From: Clostridiales bacterium DTU069
GTDB taxonomy: Bacteria > Bacillota > Clostridia > DSM-8532
Assembly: GCA_001512485.1 (NCBI GenBank)
Contig: LFRV01000079.1
Location: forward strand, 58,491 to 122,490
Length of the DNA stretch: 64,000 nucleotides
Direction of reading: 5' to 3'
Shown: piece after piece, positions 32,735 through 42,826 of the stretch
Numbering within the stretch: position 1 is the stretch's first letter
How the letters are laid out: every line of letters begins with the position of its first letter
Notes under the pieces: generated by a model
What the model saw: only the letters and a program-made list of their open reading frames with translations
What the model was told of the DNA's origin: nothing
The model's database searches: none
Program-made: the position numbers and the translations under genes

Positions 32735-32794
32735 CTGAATTAAATCTTTGAGAAACGGTATGAAAAAGAATCTTTTATTTTTATTTTTCATTAT

Positions 32795-32836
32795 AGTATA
32801 TCTAAAGTGGTAAGTTGTGGTAAAATGTGAATAAAA
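32795..32836 (+). repeat. 42-bp intergenic element, copy 1
   Basis: AGTATATCTAA..T..TAAGTTGTGGTAAAAT.T.AATA.AA shared with 36100-36141 (35/42 identical by eye). Confidence 0.75.
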
Positions 32837-32963
32837 GTCCGATCCGCCTTTAACCGGAACTATGTTGTTTACCCCTTCGTTGAAACCGGATCGGCTATGA
32901 GAAAGTATTATATCTGTTATAAACCGGATCATTTTAATGGATATTTGGAGGAGTATAAAAGTG

Positions 32964-33860
32964 ATGATAGCAGACAGGCTCAATTACGGTGATACCATAG
33001 GGATAATATCTCCCAGCAGTATAGCAGGCCCGGAAAAATACAAGCACGTCATATCTGTTTTAAATTCCTTGGGCTTTAAGGTTAAAACAGGAAAAAATCT
33101 TTATAAAAGCACATACGGTTATTCCGCAACGGAAATGGAAAGAGCGGAAGACTTAAATAACATGTTTTCCGATGCGGATGTAAAAATGGTTTTCTTCGGT
33201 GGCGGTGAAGGCGGAAATGAACTGCTCCCATATATTGATTTTGAAAATATAGCGAAAAATCCTAAAATAGTTTGCAGTTACAGCGATGGTACAACCATTT
33301 TGAATGCAATATATACAAAAACGGGATTGATTACATATTATGGCCAAACACCCGGGATTTTTAAGGATTTGCGATATTATGACTATATGCAGTTTACTTC
33401 CCATTTCATAGACGGATATGAAGGAAAGTTTGTAAGCAACAGTGAATGGCAATGTATTTGCAAAGGTGTTTGTGAAGGCATACTCATAGGAGGTTATTCG
33501 AGAAATTTTGCTTTGCTTACGGGCAGTGATTATTTTCCGTATGACAAAAAAGAACGGTATATTTTATTCCTGGAAGACCATGAAAAGTTCAGCGAACTCG
33601 ATGAACTCAGTTCATACATATCACATATTGAACAAAGCGGTTTTATGCGAAATGTCGCAGGGCTAATTTTCGGTCATTATTCAGAAACGCCATATCCGGA
33701 ATTGTTCCGGAGGCTTGAGCGGGCGGGGGAAAAACACAATATCCCCGTCGCGTATTGTGATGATTTTGGGCACGGAATAAACCACGCGATATTGCCGATT
33801 GGAAGTTTTGCGAGATTGGATACGGGCAATAAATCATTGTATATTGCGAAACAAAGATGA
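32964..33860 (+). CDS. S66 family peptidase (LD-carboxypeptidase/MccF-like)
   Basis: LNYGDTIGIISPSSIAGPEKY; FFGGGEGGNELLPYIDF; YSDGTTILNAI. Confidence 0.85.
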   Translation: MIADRLNYGDTIGIISPSSIAGPEKYKHVISVLNSLGFKVKTGKNLYKSTYGYSATEMERAEDLNNMFSDADVKMVFFGGGEGGNELLPYIDFENIAKNPKIVCSYSDGTTILNAIYTKTGLITYYGQTPGIFKDLRYYDYMQFTSHFIDGYEGKFVSNSEWQCICKGVCEGILIGGYSRNFALLTGSDYFPYDKKERYILFLEDHEKFSELDELSSYISHIEQSGFMRNVAGLIFGHYSETPYPELFRRLERAGEKHNIPVAYCDDFGHGINHAILPIGSFARLDTGNKSLYIAKQR

Positions 33861-34573
33861 GTTTTTATTTCAGAGGGGGCACTTTGGGAGATAACGTCTC
33901 TATGATAAATGGTATTGAAGAATATTACCTGCTTACTAAACAACCGTGGGGAAAGATGTTTTATGATATGGTATGGGGGCAAATAAATATTCAAAACGAT
34001 AAAACATGTAATATTCTGGATTTTGGCAGCGGATTTGGAATAACATCGGAACATTATTCGAAAAATCATAAGGTTATCGCAATAGAACCAAATCCGTTAA
34101 TGCTGGAAAAAAGAACAAAAGGTGATTATGAGCAATTAGCGGGAGGAATAGAGCATGTCAGGGCTATGCCTGACAATTATTTCGACTTTGTAATATGCCA
34201 TAATGTTCTTGAGTATTGTGAAGATCAGGGACGGATCTTTAAAGAGTTGGCGCGAGTGACAAAAAGCAAAGGCTATTTATCTTTGGTTAAACATAATAAG
34301 GAAGGCAAAGTATTACATACTGCGGTATTTAATGAAGATCCCCAAAAAGCGCTAAAACTATAAAAGGATATAAAGACCGACTTCAGTAAATCTTTTGGAG
34401 AAAGACATGTCTATAGTGAAGAAGATTTAAAAGAATGGACGGAAAATTCAGGTATGGTTATTAATAAAAAATATGGTGTGAGAATATTTTTTTCCCTAAT
34501 ACAAAATGATCGGGTAATGTACGATACCAATTGGTATTCGAACATGCTGGAGCTTGAAAGAGCGGTATCATAG
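33857..34573 (+). pseudogene. class I SAM methyltransferase interrupted by in-frame TAA at 34361
   Basis: ILDFGSGFGITSEHY motif; the same frame is open to TAG 34571, encoding KDIKTDFSKSFGERHVYSEEDLKEWTENSGMVINKKYGVRIFFSLIQ. Confidence 0.75.
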
Positions 34574-34653
34574 GCTGAGCCTTTCAGGAGCATGGCATTC
34601 TTTCACCATTTAATACTGATGAAAAATTAACGCGGTGCATCCGTCCCGGATGC

Positions 34654-35082
34654 GTGGACTTGAAAATCAGAGTTTGTACGGATGATGAACTGGATTTACT
34701 GGCGGTTTTAAATAAGCAGTTAATTGAAGACGAACAGCACGAAAATAAAATGAGTGTTGAACAGCTTCGTGAAAGGATGAAAAAATTTATTAATTCCGAT
34801 TACAAAGCCTATTTATTTGAAGAAAATTCGAAAACCATTGGTTACGCTTTGGTCGATCATACCAGACAACCTTTATACCTTCGGCAATTCTTTATCTGTC
34901 GGGATGTTAGAAGAAAAGGTTATGGAAGAACAGCTTTTAAAGAATTGTTGGATTTATTGAAAACTAATGTTATCGATATTGAAGTATTGTTATGGAATGT
35001 AAGAGGGATGGAATTTTGGAGGTCGCTCGGGTTTAAAGATCGCAGTATTTATATGAGATTTGATCAAAGGCAGATGAATTGA
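34654..35082 (+). CDS. GNAT family N-acetyltransferase
   Basis: LYLRQFFICRDVRRKGYGRTAFKELL; NVRGMEFWRSLGFKDRSIYM; start uncertain. Confidence 0.85.
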   Translation: MDLKIRVCTDDELDLLAVLNKQLIEDEQHENKMSVEQLRERMKKFINSDYKAYLFEENSKTIGYALVDHTRQPLYLRQFFICRDVRRKGYGRTAFKELLDLLKTNVIDIEVLLWNVRGMEFWRSLGFKDRSIYMRFDQRQMN

Positions 35083-35142
35083 TTCACCGGACCCGCAGTA
35101 AATCAGCAAAGGGGTATCAAATATTTCGGGAGAAGGATACAT

Positions 35143-35949
35143 ATGGATGAGAATTTACAAATCAACGCGGAACGTTTTATGGGTTTTGCTGCGATATATG
35201 ATTATGCAAGACCGAAGTGCCCGGAAAAAGTTATTGATATTATTTTAAAATATATCGGGCGCAATCCGTCCGTTGTGGTTGATATCGGCTGTGGTACAGG
35301 CCTGTCAACATTTATATGGAGTGCAATAAGCAACGAAGTAATCGGCATAGATCCAAGCACGGATATGCTAAATACGGCGATACGGAATTCTGCCGGATAT
35401 GGTAATGTAAGGTTCATTTCCGGTTTTTCAGACAATACGGGGCTCGAAGATAGTTCCGCAGATGTAATCACATGTTCGCAGTCATTTCACTGGATGAATC
35501 CGAAAACAACTATAAATGAAGTATCGAGGATATTGAAAGATAAAGGCGTTTTTGCCGCATACGATTGCGACTGGCCGCCGGTTTGCAATTGGGAAATTGA
35601 GAAAGAATACAATCGTCTTTTTGAAAAGGTAAAAGAGCTTGAGACAGTGAAGCCGGAACTTAAAAATAGTTTCAAAAGCTGGCCTAAAGACAAGCATTTA
35701 CAGAATATTAACAATTCCGGGAAATTCCGGTATGTTAGGGAAGTAGTATTTTCAAACAGCGAAGAGTGTGATGCCGGGAGGCTTATTGCTCTCGCGTTGA
35801 GTCAAGGCGGTCTGCAGTCTGTCATTAAAGCCAGAATTGGCGAAATTGATCCGTACTTAAAAAGATTCATAGAAAGAGTGAACTCTGTCGTTGGAGATGA
35901 CAAAATTACGATCGACTTTTGTTACAGGATGAGAATCGGCGTAAAATAG
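35143..35949 (+). CDS. class I SAM-dependent methyltransferase
   Basis: VVDIGCGTGLSTFIW; GIDPSTDML; CSQSFHWM. Confidence 0.88.
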   Translation: MDENLQINAERFMGFAAIYDYARPKCPEKVIDIILKYIGRNPSVVVDIGCGTGLSTFIWSAISNEVIGIDPSTDMLNTAIRNSAGYGNVRFISGFSDNTGLEDSSADVITCSQSFHWMNPKTTINEVSRILKDKGVFAAYDCDWPPVCNWEIEKEYNRLFEKVKELETVKPELKNSFKSWPKDKHLQNINNSGKFRYVREVVFSNSEECDAGRLIALALSQGGLQSVIKARIGEIDPYLKRFIERVNSVVGDDKITIDFCYRMRIGVK

Positions 35950-36099
35950 CGAAACTACCCGGTTTATAAATAATCTGCCGTCTTTGCAGACAGTTTTATA
36001 TTAACTTTCTCCATAACATAAAGAAAATAGACTGTTTTTACCGTGCAATTGACAGTCCGGACTGAACTTGCAAAAGACAACAAAAAGGTTGTTCTTTGC

Positions 36100-36141
36100 A
36101 GTATATCTAACATAATAAGTTGTGGTAAAATATAAATATAA
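36100..36141 (+). repeat. 42-bp intergenic element, copy 2
   Basis: See 32795-32836. Confidence 0.75.
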
Positions 36142-36268
36142 ATAACCTGGATGGTTATAATTATGAATACTGTGAGGCTGCCGTCTGTGGCGGCCTCTGA
36201 ATAAACCAAAAATAATATGTTGTCGACATTGATTTTAGAAAATTTAACGGATTAATTATATCAGGAAA

Positions 36269-36679
36269 GTGACTGATGATATGAAATGGGATTTTCTGGT
36301 GGATGAAGCGGTAAAAGTAAAGGAACACGCATATGTCCCGTATTCCGGCTTTAGAGTCGGAGCCGCTGTTCTGACGCACTCCGAAAAGATATATACGGGC
36401 TGCAATGTTGAAAATGCGTCCTACGGCGCCGCGATATGCGCCGAAAGGGTTGCGGTAACGAAAGCCGTATCGGAAGGAGAAACACTCATTAAAGCGATAG
36501 CCGTTACCGGCGACAGCGATGATATCGTTTTTCCGTGCGGAATATGCAGGCAGGTACTTACTGAGTTTTGCAATTCCGAAACGGTTATAATTTGCAGCAA
36601 TAAAAAAGGCGAATACAGGGAATACAAAATGGAGGATATACTACCGCATCCGTTTTCGAAGGCAGACTTAAATATATAG
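36269..36679 (+). CDS. cdd: cytidine deaminase
   Basis: YVPYSGFRVGAAVLT; GCNVENASYGAAICAERVA; PCGICRQVL; start 36269 (GTG) or 36281 (ATG). Confidence 0.95.
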   Translation: MTDDMKWDFLVDEAVKVKEHAYVPYSGFRVGAAVLTHSEKIYTGCNVENASYGAAICAERVAVTKAVSEGETLIKAIAVTGDSDDIVFPCGICRQVLTEFCNSETVIICSNKKGEYREYKMEDILPHPFSKADLNI

Positions 36680-36741
36680 CCTTAAAGGAATTTTAACATA
36701 TACGACATATACGACAGTTCACAGCAGGAAGGGAGAGAGGT

Positions 36742-37632
36742 ATGGCTTTCAAATCGGGTTTTGCAACAATTATCGGAAGGCCGAACGTTGGTAAGTCAAC
36801 GCTGTTGAATCTTTTAACCGGTGAGAAAATAGCTATAATGTCTGCTAAGCCGCAGACAACAAGAACCGCAATAAAAACGGTTGTTACAACCGACGAATAC
36901 CAGGTGGTTTTTATTGATACTCCCGGAATACACCGTCCTAAAAACAAGCTTGGGGATTATATGGTTAAATCCGCTATGTCTATGCTTGAAGGTGTAGACG
37001 TTATTGTGTATATGGTTGAAGCGACGGACAAAACAATAGGACACGGTGATTCAAAGATTATTGAAAGTCTTAAAGAGGTTAACACTCCTGTGCTTCTTCT
37101 TATTAACAAAATAGACCTTGTGGAAAAACCGGCGCTTTTGCCCCTTATTGATGCATACAGCAAAACTATGGATTTTGAGCAAATAATTCCTGTAAGCGCG
37201 ATAGATGCTTTAACAAGAGAAATTGTCATGTCCGAGGTTGTTAAGCTGCTTCCCGAGAGCGAACCGTATTTTCCTGCGGATATGCTGACCGATCAGCCTG
37301 AAAGGGTATTGATCCAGGAAATTATCAGAGAAAAGATATTAAATCTAATAAGCGATGAAGTGCCGCATGGCGTTGGTGTAGAGATAATAATCTACAAGGA
37401 AAATGAAGAAAAAGACTTACTGGAAATTCATGCAAACATATATTGTGAAAAGGACAGCCATAAGGGCATAATAATAGGAAAAAACGGGGATATGCTAAAG
37501 AAAATAGGTACTTATGCCCGGCAAGACGCGGAAAACATACTCGGTAAAAAAATATTCCTGAAATTATGGGTAAAAACAAAGGATGATTGGCGAAACAATG
37601 ATTATATCCTTAACCAGCTTGGTTACAAATAA
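36742..37632 (+). CDS. era: GTPase Era
   Basis: GRPNVGKSTLLNLL; DTPGIHRPK; KH domain IIGKNGDMLKKIGTYAR. Confidence 0.96.
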   Translation: MAFKSGFATIIGRPNVGKSTLLNLLTGEKIAIMSAKPQTTRTAIKTVVTTDEYQVVFIDTPGIHRPKNKLGDYMVKSAMSMLEGVDVIVYMVEATDKTIGHGDSKIIESLKEVNTPVLLLINKIDLVEKPALLPLIDAYSKTMDFEQIIPVSAIDALTREIVMSEVVKLLPESEPYFPADMLTDQPERVLIQEIIREKILNLISDEVPHGVGVEIIIYKENEEKDLLEIHANIYCEKDSHKGIIIGKNGDMLKKIGTYARQDAENILGKKIFLKLWVKTKDDWRNNDYILNQLGYK

Positions 37633-37897
37633 AAGCCTTCCGGTTTGCAGCCATGCCAAACCACCCGCTGTTTTTTCATGTCCAATGTTTTGCCCTCTTG
37701 TAATAAAATGATTTTCAATGATATACTTATAAGGGCACTAAATACCATTTTATGCGCCTCCGCCGTGAGGCGCATGTTTGTGCGGCGGTGATTGCTTTAC
37801 GATTGCATTTCCGGTTCCGATTCGCTGCCGGTGACCTGCAAACCTGTTTCAGCAAACGCCTGTGAAATCATTATTTGTTTTACTCAAGGAGGAAAAG

Positions 37898-39382
37898 ATG
37901 AACAGAATTGGGTTTGACAATGAAAAATACCTTAAGATGCAGTCCCAGGAGATACTTGACAGGATAGCGCAGTTTGGCGGCAAGCTGTACCTGGAGTTCG
38001 GCGGCAAACTTTTTGATGACTATCATGCATCAAGGGTACTTCCCGGATTTAAACCTGACAGTAAGGTAAAAATGCTGTTGCAGCTTAAGGATAAAGCAGA
38101 GATAGTTATTGCGATAAATGCGGATGATATAGAAAAAAGCAAGAGGCGCGGCGATCTTGGAATTACATATGATCTTGACGTTCTACGCTTAATTGATGCT
38201 TTTCGCGAGAGCGGATTATATGTGGGAAGTGTTGTGATAACCCGCTACAGTTCGCAGTTTGCGGCTGATCAGTTCCAGAAGCGACTGGTGAATCTTGGAA
38301 TAAAGGTTTACAAGCATTATCCGATTCCGGACTATCCGTCTAATATCCCGTTGATTGTCAGCGACGACGGATATGGCAAAAATGATTATATTGAAACATC
38401 ACGCTCCCTTGTCGTTATTACTGCTCCCGGTCCGGGAAGCGGCAAGATGGCGATATGCCTTTCACAGTTGTATCACGATTATAAACGCGGAAAGCGCGCG
38501 GGATATGCGAAGTTTGAAACATTCCCGATATGGAACCTTCCGCTGAAGCATCCCGTAAACCTGGCATATGAGGCGGCTACCACAGATCTTAACGATGTTA
38601 ATATGATAGATCCTTTCCACCTTGAGGCATATGGAGTGACGGCCGTAAATTACAACCGGGATATAGAGGTTTTCCCCGTATTAAATGCCATTTTCGAAAA
38701 AATCGCCGGAAAATCGCCTTATAAAAGCCCTACCGATATGGGCGTAAACATGGCAGGCAACTGTATAATTGATGATGAAGCTGTATGCAGGGCTTCCGAA
38801 CAGGAGATTATCAGAAGGTATTATAACACCCGCTGTGCCCAGCGCCAGGGTCTTGCCGAACGTGCAGAGGTTTACAGACTTGAGTTGTTGATGAACCAGT
38901 TGGGAATATCATCGAAGGATCGACCTGTTGTAGAAGCTGCTCTTCGCAGGGCGGAGGAAACAAAAGGACCGGCCGTGGCTTTGCAGTTGAATGACGGCAG
39001 GATTGTCACCGGAAAAACATCATCGCTGCTTGGTGCATCCGCGGCTCTTTTATTGAATGCTTTAAAGGAACTCGGTGGAATTCAGCATGATATACATTTG
39101 ATTTCGCCAATCGTAATTGAACCGATTCAGGTGCTGAAAGTGGAACATATGGGAAATCGCAACCCGCGTCTGCATACTGATGAAATACTGATGGCTCTGT
39201 CAATCTGCGCCGCTACGAATCCAACTGCCGCGCTGGCACTGCAGCAGCTTCCGAAACTGCGCGGCTGTGAAGCCCATTCTTCAGTGATTTTATCAAGAGT
39301 AGACGAAAACGTGTTTCAGAAGCTTGGAGTTAATATTACCTGCGAACCTCAATATCAGACAAACAAATTGTATCATCAATAG
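37898..39382 (+). CDS. DUF1846 family protein
   Basis: MNRIGFDNEKYLKMQSQEILDRI; SLVVITAPGPGSGKMAICLSQLYHD; AGGAGG SD. Confidence 0.88.
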   Translation: MNRIGFDNEKYLKMQSQEILDRIAQFGGKLYLEFGGKLFDDYHASRVLPGFKPDSKVKMLLQLKDKAEIVIAINADDIEKSKRRGDLGITYDLDVLRLIDAFRESGLYVGSVVITRYSSQFAADQFQKRLVNLGIKVYKHYPIPDYPSNIPLIVSDDGYGKNDYIETSRSLVVITAPGPGSGKMAICLSQLYHDYKRGKRAGYAKFETFPIWNLPLKHPVNLAYEAATTDLNDVNMIDPFHLEAYGVTAVNYNRDIEVFPVLNAIFEKIAGKSPYKSPTDMGVNMAGNCIIDDEAVCRASEQEIIRRYYNTRCAQRQGLAERAEVYRLELLMNQLGISSKDRPVVEAALRRAEETKGPAVALQLNDGRIVTGKTSSLLGASAALLLNALKELGGIQHDIHLISPIVIEPIQVLKVEHMGNRNPRLHTDEILMALSICAATNPTAALALQQLPKLRGCEAHSSVILSRVDENVFQKLGVNITCEPQYQTNKLYHQ

Positions 39383-39482
39383 TGACGCAATTTCCCTCGC
39401 TTTTTGTTGGTTCTATCTGGTGTACATAAAACATTCACAACTGCGGAAAATAATAAAAACAGAAAGAAGTGAGGGAAAATTT

Positions 39483-39662
39483 ATGTTAAAGGATCTTGTC
39501 TGGCAAATGTTTAAAAATACCGGGAACATAGAATATTTTATTCAATACAGCAGGTTGAAAGAACATACTCCTGATTTTTATACGGAAGCAGGATCGGATA
39601 TTGTATTGGATGGTGAAAAATGTCATACGTCAAAACCAGAGGGATGGTTGTCCGGGAAATAG
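39483..39662 (+). CDS. YqzL-like small protein
   Basis: MLKDLVWQMFKNTGNIEYFIQYSRLKE directly upstream of recO. Confidence 0.7.
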   Translation: MLKDLVWQMFKNTGNIEYFIQYSRLKEHTPDFYTEAGSDIVLDGEKCHTSKPEGWLSGK

Positions 39663-40363
39663 AAGTCGGAGACTATGATAAACTGATTACGGTTGTTACT
39701 GATGATCTGGGGAAAATATCGGTTTCGGCAAAAGGTACCCGCCGCAGCGGGAACCGTTTTTCCGCCGGAACACAGGTTTTCTCATATTGCGAATGGGTAC
39801 TTTATAAAGGGAAAAATACATACATATTGAATAGCTGCGACATTATCACATCATTTTACGAAATCAGAAAAGACTTATCTCTTCTCGCGTATTCGGCCCA
39901 TATGCTTGATATACTTCAGGATACGACGTATGAAAACCAGCCTGCGAAAGAACCGTTAACCCTGCTTCTTTATGCATTGAACGCTTTATCCCGCCAAAAC
40001 AGGGAGCCCGAACTTATTGTTAGGGTATTTTCACTAAAGCTGGTTCAGATAATGGGTTTTGCCCCGTCTTTGAACGGATGCCGCCTGTGCGGGACAAAAA
40101 AGATAGATGATATATATTTCAGCTTTGATAAATGCGGTTTTACCTGCGAAGAATGCAGGAAACAAACGAACGATGCGGTAAAAATAAAACTGGGCGCCGC
40201 GAAAGCGTTAATTTATGTGATATGCGCAGAAATAAAGGATGCGTTCTCGTTTAATCTTTCAAGCGATGCCTTAAAGGACTTTTCGGAGGTTGTGGATAAA
40301 TACCTGGATAACTGCCTGGGAAAAAGATACCAAAAGCTATCGTTCCTGAAAGGCATAGAATGA
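39620..40363 (+). CDS. recO: DNA repair protein RecO
   Basis: TRGMVVREIEVGDYDKLITVVTDDLGKISVSAKGTRR; C..C...C..C cluster. Confidence 0.92.
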   Translation: MSYVKTRGMVVREIEVGDYDKLITVVTDDLGKISVSAKGTRRSGNRFSAGTQVFSYCEWVLYKGKNTYILNSCDIITSFYEIRKDLSLLAYSAHMLDILQDTTYENQPAKEPLTLLLYALNALSRQNREPELIVRVFSLKLVQIMGFAPSLNGCRLCGTKKIDDIYFSFDKCGFTCEECRKQTNDAVKIKLGAAKALIYVICAEIKDAFSFNLSSDALKDFSEVVDKYLDNCLGKRYQKLSFLKGIE

Positions 40364-40373
40364 AAATTTTCTC

Positions 40374-40402
40374 TTGTTTTACCGGACGGGTTGTGTTAGA
40401 AT
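40374..40402 (+). promoter_or_regulatory. promoter for secG
   Basis: TTGTTT-N17-TAGAAT. Confidence 0.5.
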
Positions 40403-40470
40403 ATAACGAGGCGCAAAATATCCCCGCTTTCGTAAGAGGCGGATGTAATAAATTGTTTGGAGGCTTGACA

Positions 40471-40704
40471 ATGAATATTGCTGTAAACATTGTCCATATC
40501 ATTATATGCATTGGAATTATCGCGGTTGTTCTGCTGCAGTCCGGGCGTTCGGCCGGTTTAAGCGGAGCTATTGCCGGTGGCGCGGAAACGTTTTTTGGAA
40601 AGAACAAGGGCAGGACAATAGACGCAATGCTTAGTAAATATACAGGCGTAGCGGCGATATTGTTTCTCATAACATCAATAGTGCTTACATTGCTGCTGAA
40701 ATAA
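40471..40704 (+). CDS. secG: preprotein translocase subunit SecG
   Basis: VVLLQSGRSAGLSGAIAGGAETFFGKNKGRTID. Confidence 0.93.
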   Translation: MNIAVNIVHIIICIGIIAVVLLQSGRSAGLSGAIAGGAETFFGKNKGRTIDAMLSKYTGVAAILFLITSIVLTLLLK

Positions 40705-40722
40705 CCGTATACTTAAATAAGA

Positions 40723-40755
40723 CTGTACATGCTTAAGCCATGTACGGTTTTTTTA
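40723..40755 (+). terminator. Rho-independent terminator after secG
   Basis: CTGTACATG / CATGTACGG stem followed by TTTTTTT. Confidence 0.85.
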
Positions 40756-40790
40756 TTTAAAAGCAAAAGAGCGGAATGGAAAGGAGTATT

Positions 40791-42770
40791 ATGCGTCGTT
40801 TTAAGCTGAAATCCGATTACAGGCCTTCAGGGGATCAGCCCGAGGCGATTAAGAGCCTTGTCGACTCGATTAATATGGGCAAGAAACATCAGACGCTCCT
40901 GGGGGTAACAGGTTCGGGTAAAACTTTTACAATTGCGAATGTAATAGAGCACGTACAGAAACCTACGCTCGTGATAGCGCATAATAAAACCCTTGCGGCC
41001 CAGTTATGCCTGGAATTCCGCGAATTTTTCCCCGATAACGCGGTGGAGTATTTTGTGAGCTACTATGATTATTACCAGCCTGAAGCCTATATACCCTCTA
41101 CCGATACTTATATTGAAAAGGACGCTTCGATAAACGATGAAATAGATAATCTCAGGCACTCGGCTACAGCATCGCTGTTCGAGCGAAGGGATGTGATAAT
41201 CGTAGCAAGTGTATCCTGCATATACGGCCTTGGAGATCCGGAAGATTATACCGAATTAATGCTGTCATTGAGACCGGGAATGCGAAAGGACCGGGATGAA
41301 GTCATAAAAAAACTCGTGGACATACAGTATACCCGCAATCAGATAGATTTCAGGAGAGGAACTTTCAGGGTAAAAGGAGATGTGCTTGACATATTTCCCG
41401 CTTCTTCATCGGGAAGTATATTACGCGTTGAATTCTTCGGGGATGAAATTGAACGAATTACCGAAATAGATCCGTTAACCGGAGAAATAATAGGGATGAG
41501 AACGCATATAGCGGTATTCCCCGCATCGCATTATGCCACAACAAGAGCAAAAATGGAGCGCGCGATAAAATCAATCGAGGCTGAACTTGAAGAACGGCTG
41601 AAATATTTCAGGGAAAACGGCAAGCTTCTGGAAGCGCAAAGGCTTGAGCAGCGTACGCGCTATGATCTTGAGATGATGCGCGAGGTTGGGTTCTGTTCGG
41701 GCATTGAAAATTATTCAAGGCATATAAGCGGGAGAGCGCCGGGAACCGCTCCATATACATTAATTGACTATTTCCCTGAGGATTATCTTCTGGTTATTGA
41801 CGAGTCTCATGTGACGATACCGCAAATAGGCGCGATGTACAACGGTGACCGTTCAAGGAAAGAAGCGCTTGTGGAATACGGTTTTCGCCTTCCATCCGCA
41901 TATGACAACAGGCCGCTGATGTTTTCCGAATTCGAGGAGCGCGTAAACCAGGTAATTTATGTAAGTGCCACACCGGGCAAATACGAGCGCGAAAAATCGA
42001 AAACAGTTGTCGAACAGATTATCAGGCCAACAGGGCTGGTTGACCCCGAGGTTATAGTCAAACCCGTCAAGGGACAGGTTGACGACCTGATCGAACAAAT
42101 TCGAATTTGCGTTGAACGAAATGAACGGGTTCTTGTAACAACTCTTACAAAAAGAATGGCGGAAGACCTGACAAACTACCTCAGAGATTTGGACATAAAA
42201 GTGCGTTACCTGCATTCGGATGTTGAAACGCTGGAACGGATGGAAATTATCAGGGATTTGCGGCTTGGGGTTTTTGATGTGCTCGTTGGAATTAATCTGT
42301 TGCGTGAGGGCCTTGACCTGCCTGAAGTATCCCTTGTGGCAATCCTTGATGCCGACAAGGAAGGATTTCTCCGTTCGGAAACCTCACTGATACAGACTAT
42401 AGGGAGAGCCGCGAGAAATGTGAACGGAAAAGTTATAATGTATGCCGATAACATGACCGGTTCAATGCAAAGAGCAATAAGCGAAACGAACAGGCGCAGG
42501 CATAAGCAGTTGGAATATAACAGAAAAATGGGAATAACCCCTAAAACGATACAAAAATCGGTGCATGACGTGATTGAAACCCTTAAGGTCGCCGAAGACA
42601 GTGCACAGTTCAAGGTTGATGATTTCAGGACAATATACAAAGACAAGTCTTTGGAAGTTATTATCAAGCAATTAACATCGGAAATGAAGGAAGCCGCGAG
42701 AAAACTCGAATTTGAAAAAGCGGCGGAACTGCGGGATCAAATAGAAATGCTGACGAAAAACAAGAGATAA
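40791..42770 (+). CDS. uvrB: excinuclease ABC subunit B
   Basis: [39 protein letters not shown] domain at C-terminus. Confidence 0.97.
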   Translation: MRRFKLKSDYRPSGDQPEAIKSLVDSINMGKKHQTLLGVTGSGKTFTIANVIEHVQKPTLVIAHNKTLAAQLCLEFREFFPDNAVEYFVSYYDYYQPEAYIPSTDTYIEKDASINDEIDNLRHSATASLFERRDVIIVASVSCIYGLGDPEDYTELMLSLRPGMRKDRDEVIKKLVDIQYTRNQIDFRRGTFRVKGDVLDIFPASSSGSILRVEFFGDEIERITEIDPLTGEIIGMRTHIAVFPASHYATTRAKMERAIKSIEAELEERLKYFRENGKLLEAQRLEQRTRYDLEMMREVGFCSGIENYSRHISGRAPGTAPYTLIDYFPEDYLLVIDESHVTIPQIGAMYNGDRSRKEALVEYGFRLPSAYDNRPLMFSEFEERVNQVIYVSATPGKYEREKSKTVVEQIIRPTGLVDPEVIVKPVKGQVDDLIEQIRICVERNERVLVTTLTKRMAEDLTNYLRDLDIKVRYLHSDVETLERMEIIRDLRLGVFDVLVGINLLREGLDLPEVSLVAILDADKEGFLRSETSLIQTIGRAARNVNGKVIMYADNMTGSMQRAISETNRRRHKQLEYNRKMGITPKTIQKSVHDVIETLKVAEDSAQFKVDDFRTIYKDKSLEVIIKQLTSEMKEAARKLEFEKAAELRDQIEMLTKNKR

Positions 42771-42826
42771 TGGATTATTAAGGTATTCCCCATAATACAG
42801 TTTTTGATGCGATTTGGAAGGAGTTA

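Noticed and set aside
36163-36204. 13-codon leader peptide (MNTVRLPSVAASE*) with an overlapping GAGGCTGCC/GGCGGCCTC hairpin upstream of cdd as an attenuator
   Set aside because: No U tract, no regulatory codon bias and no SD of note; insufficient support.
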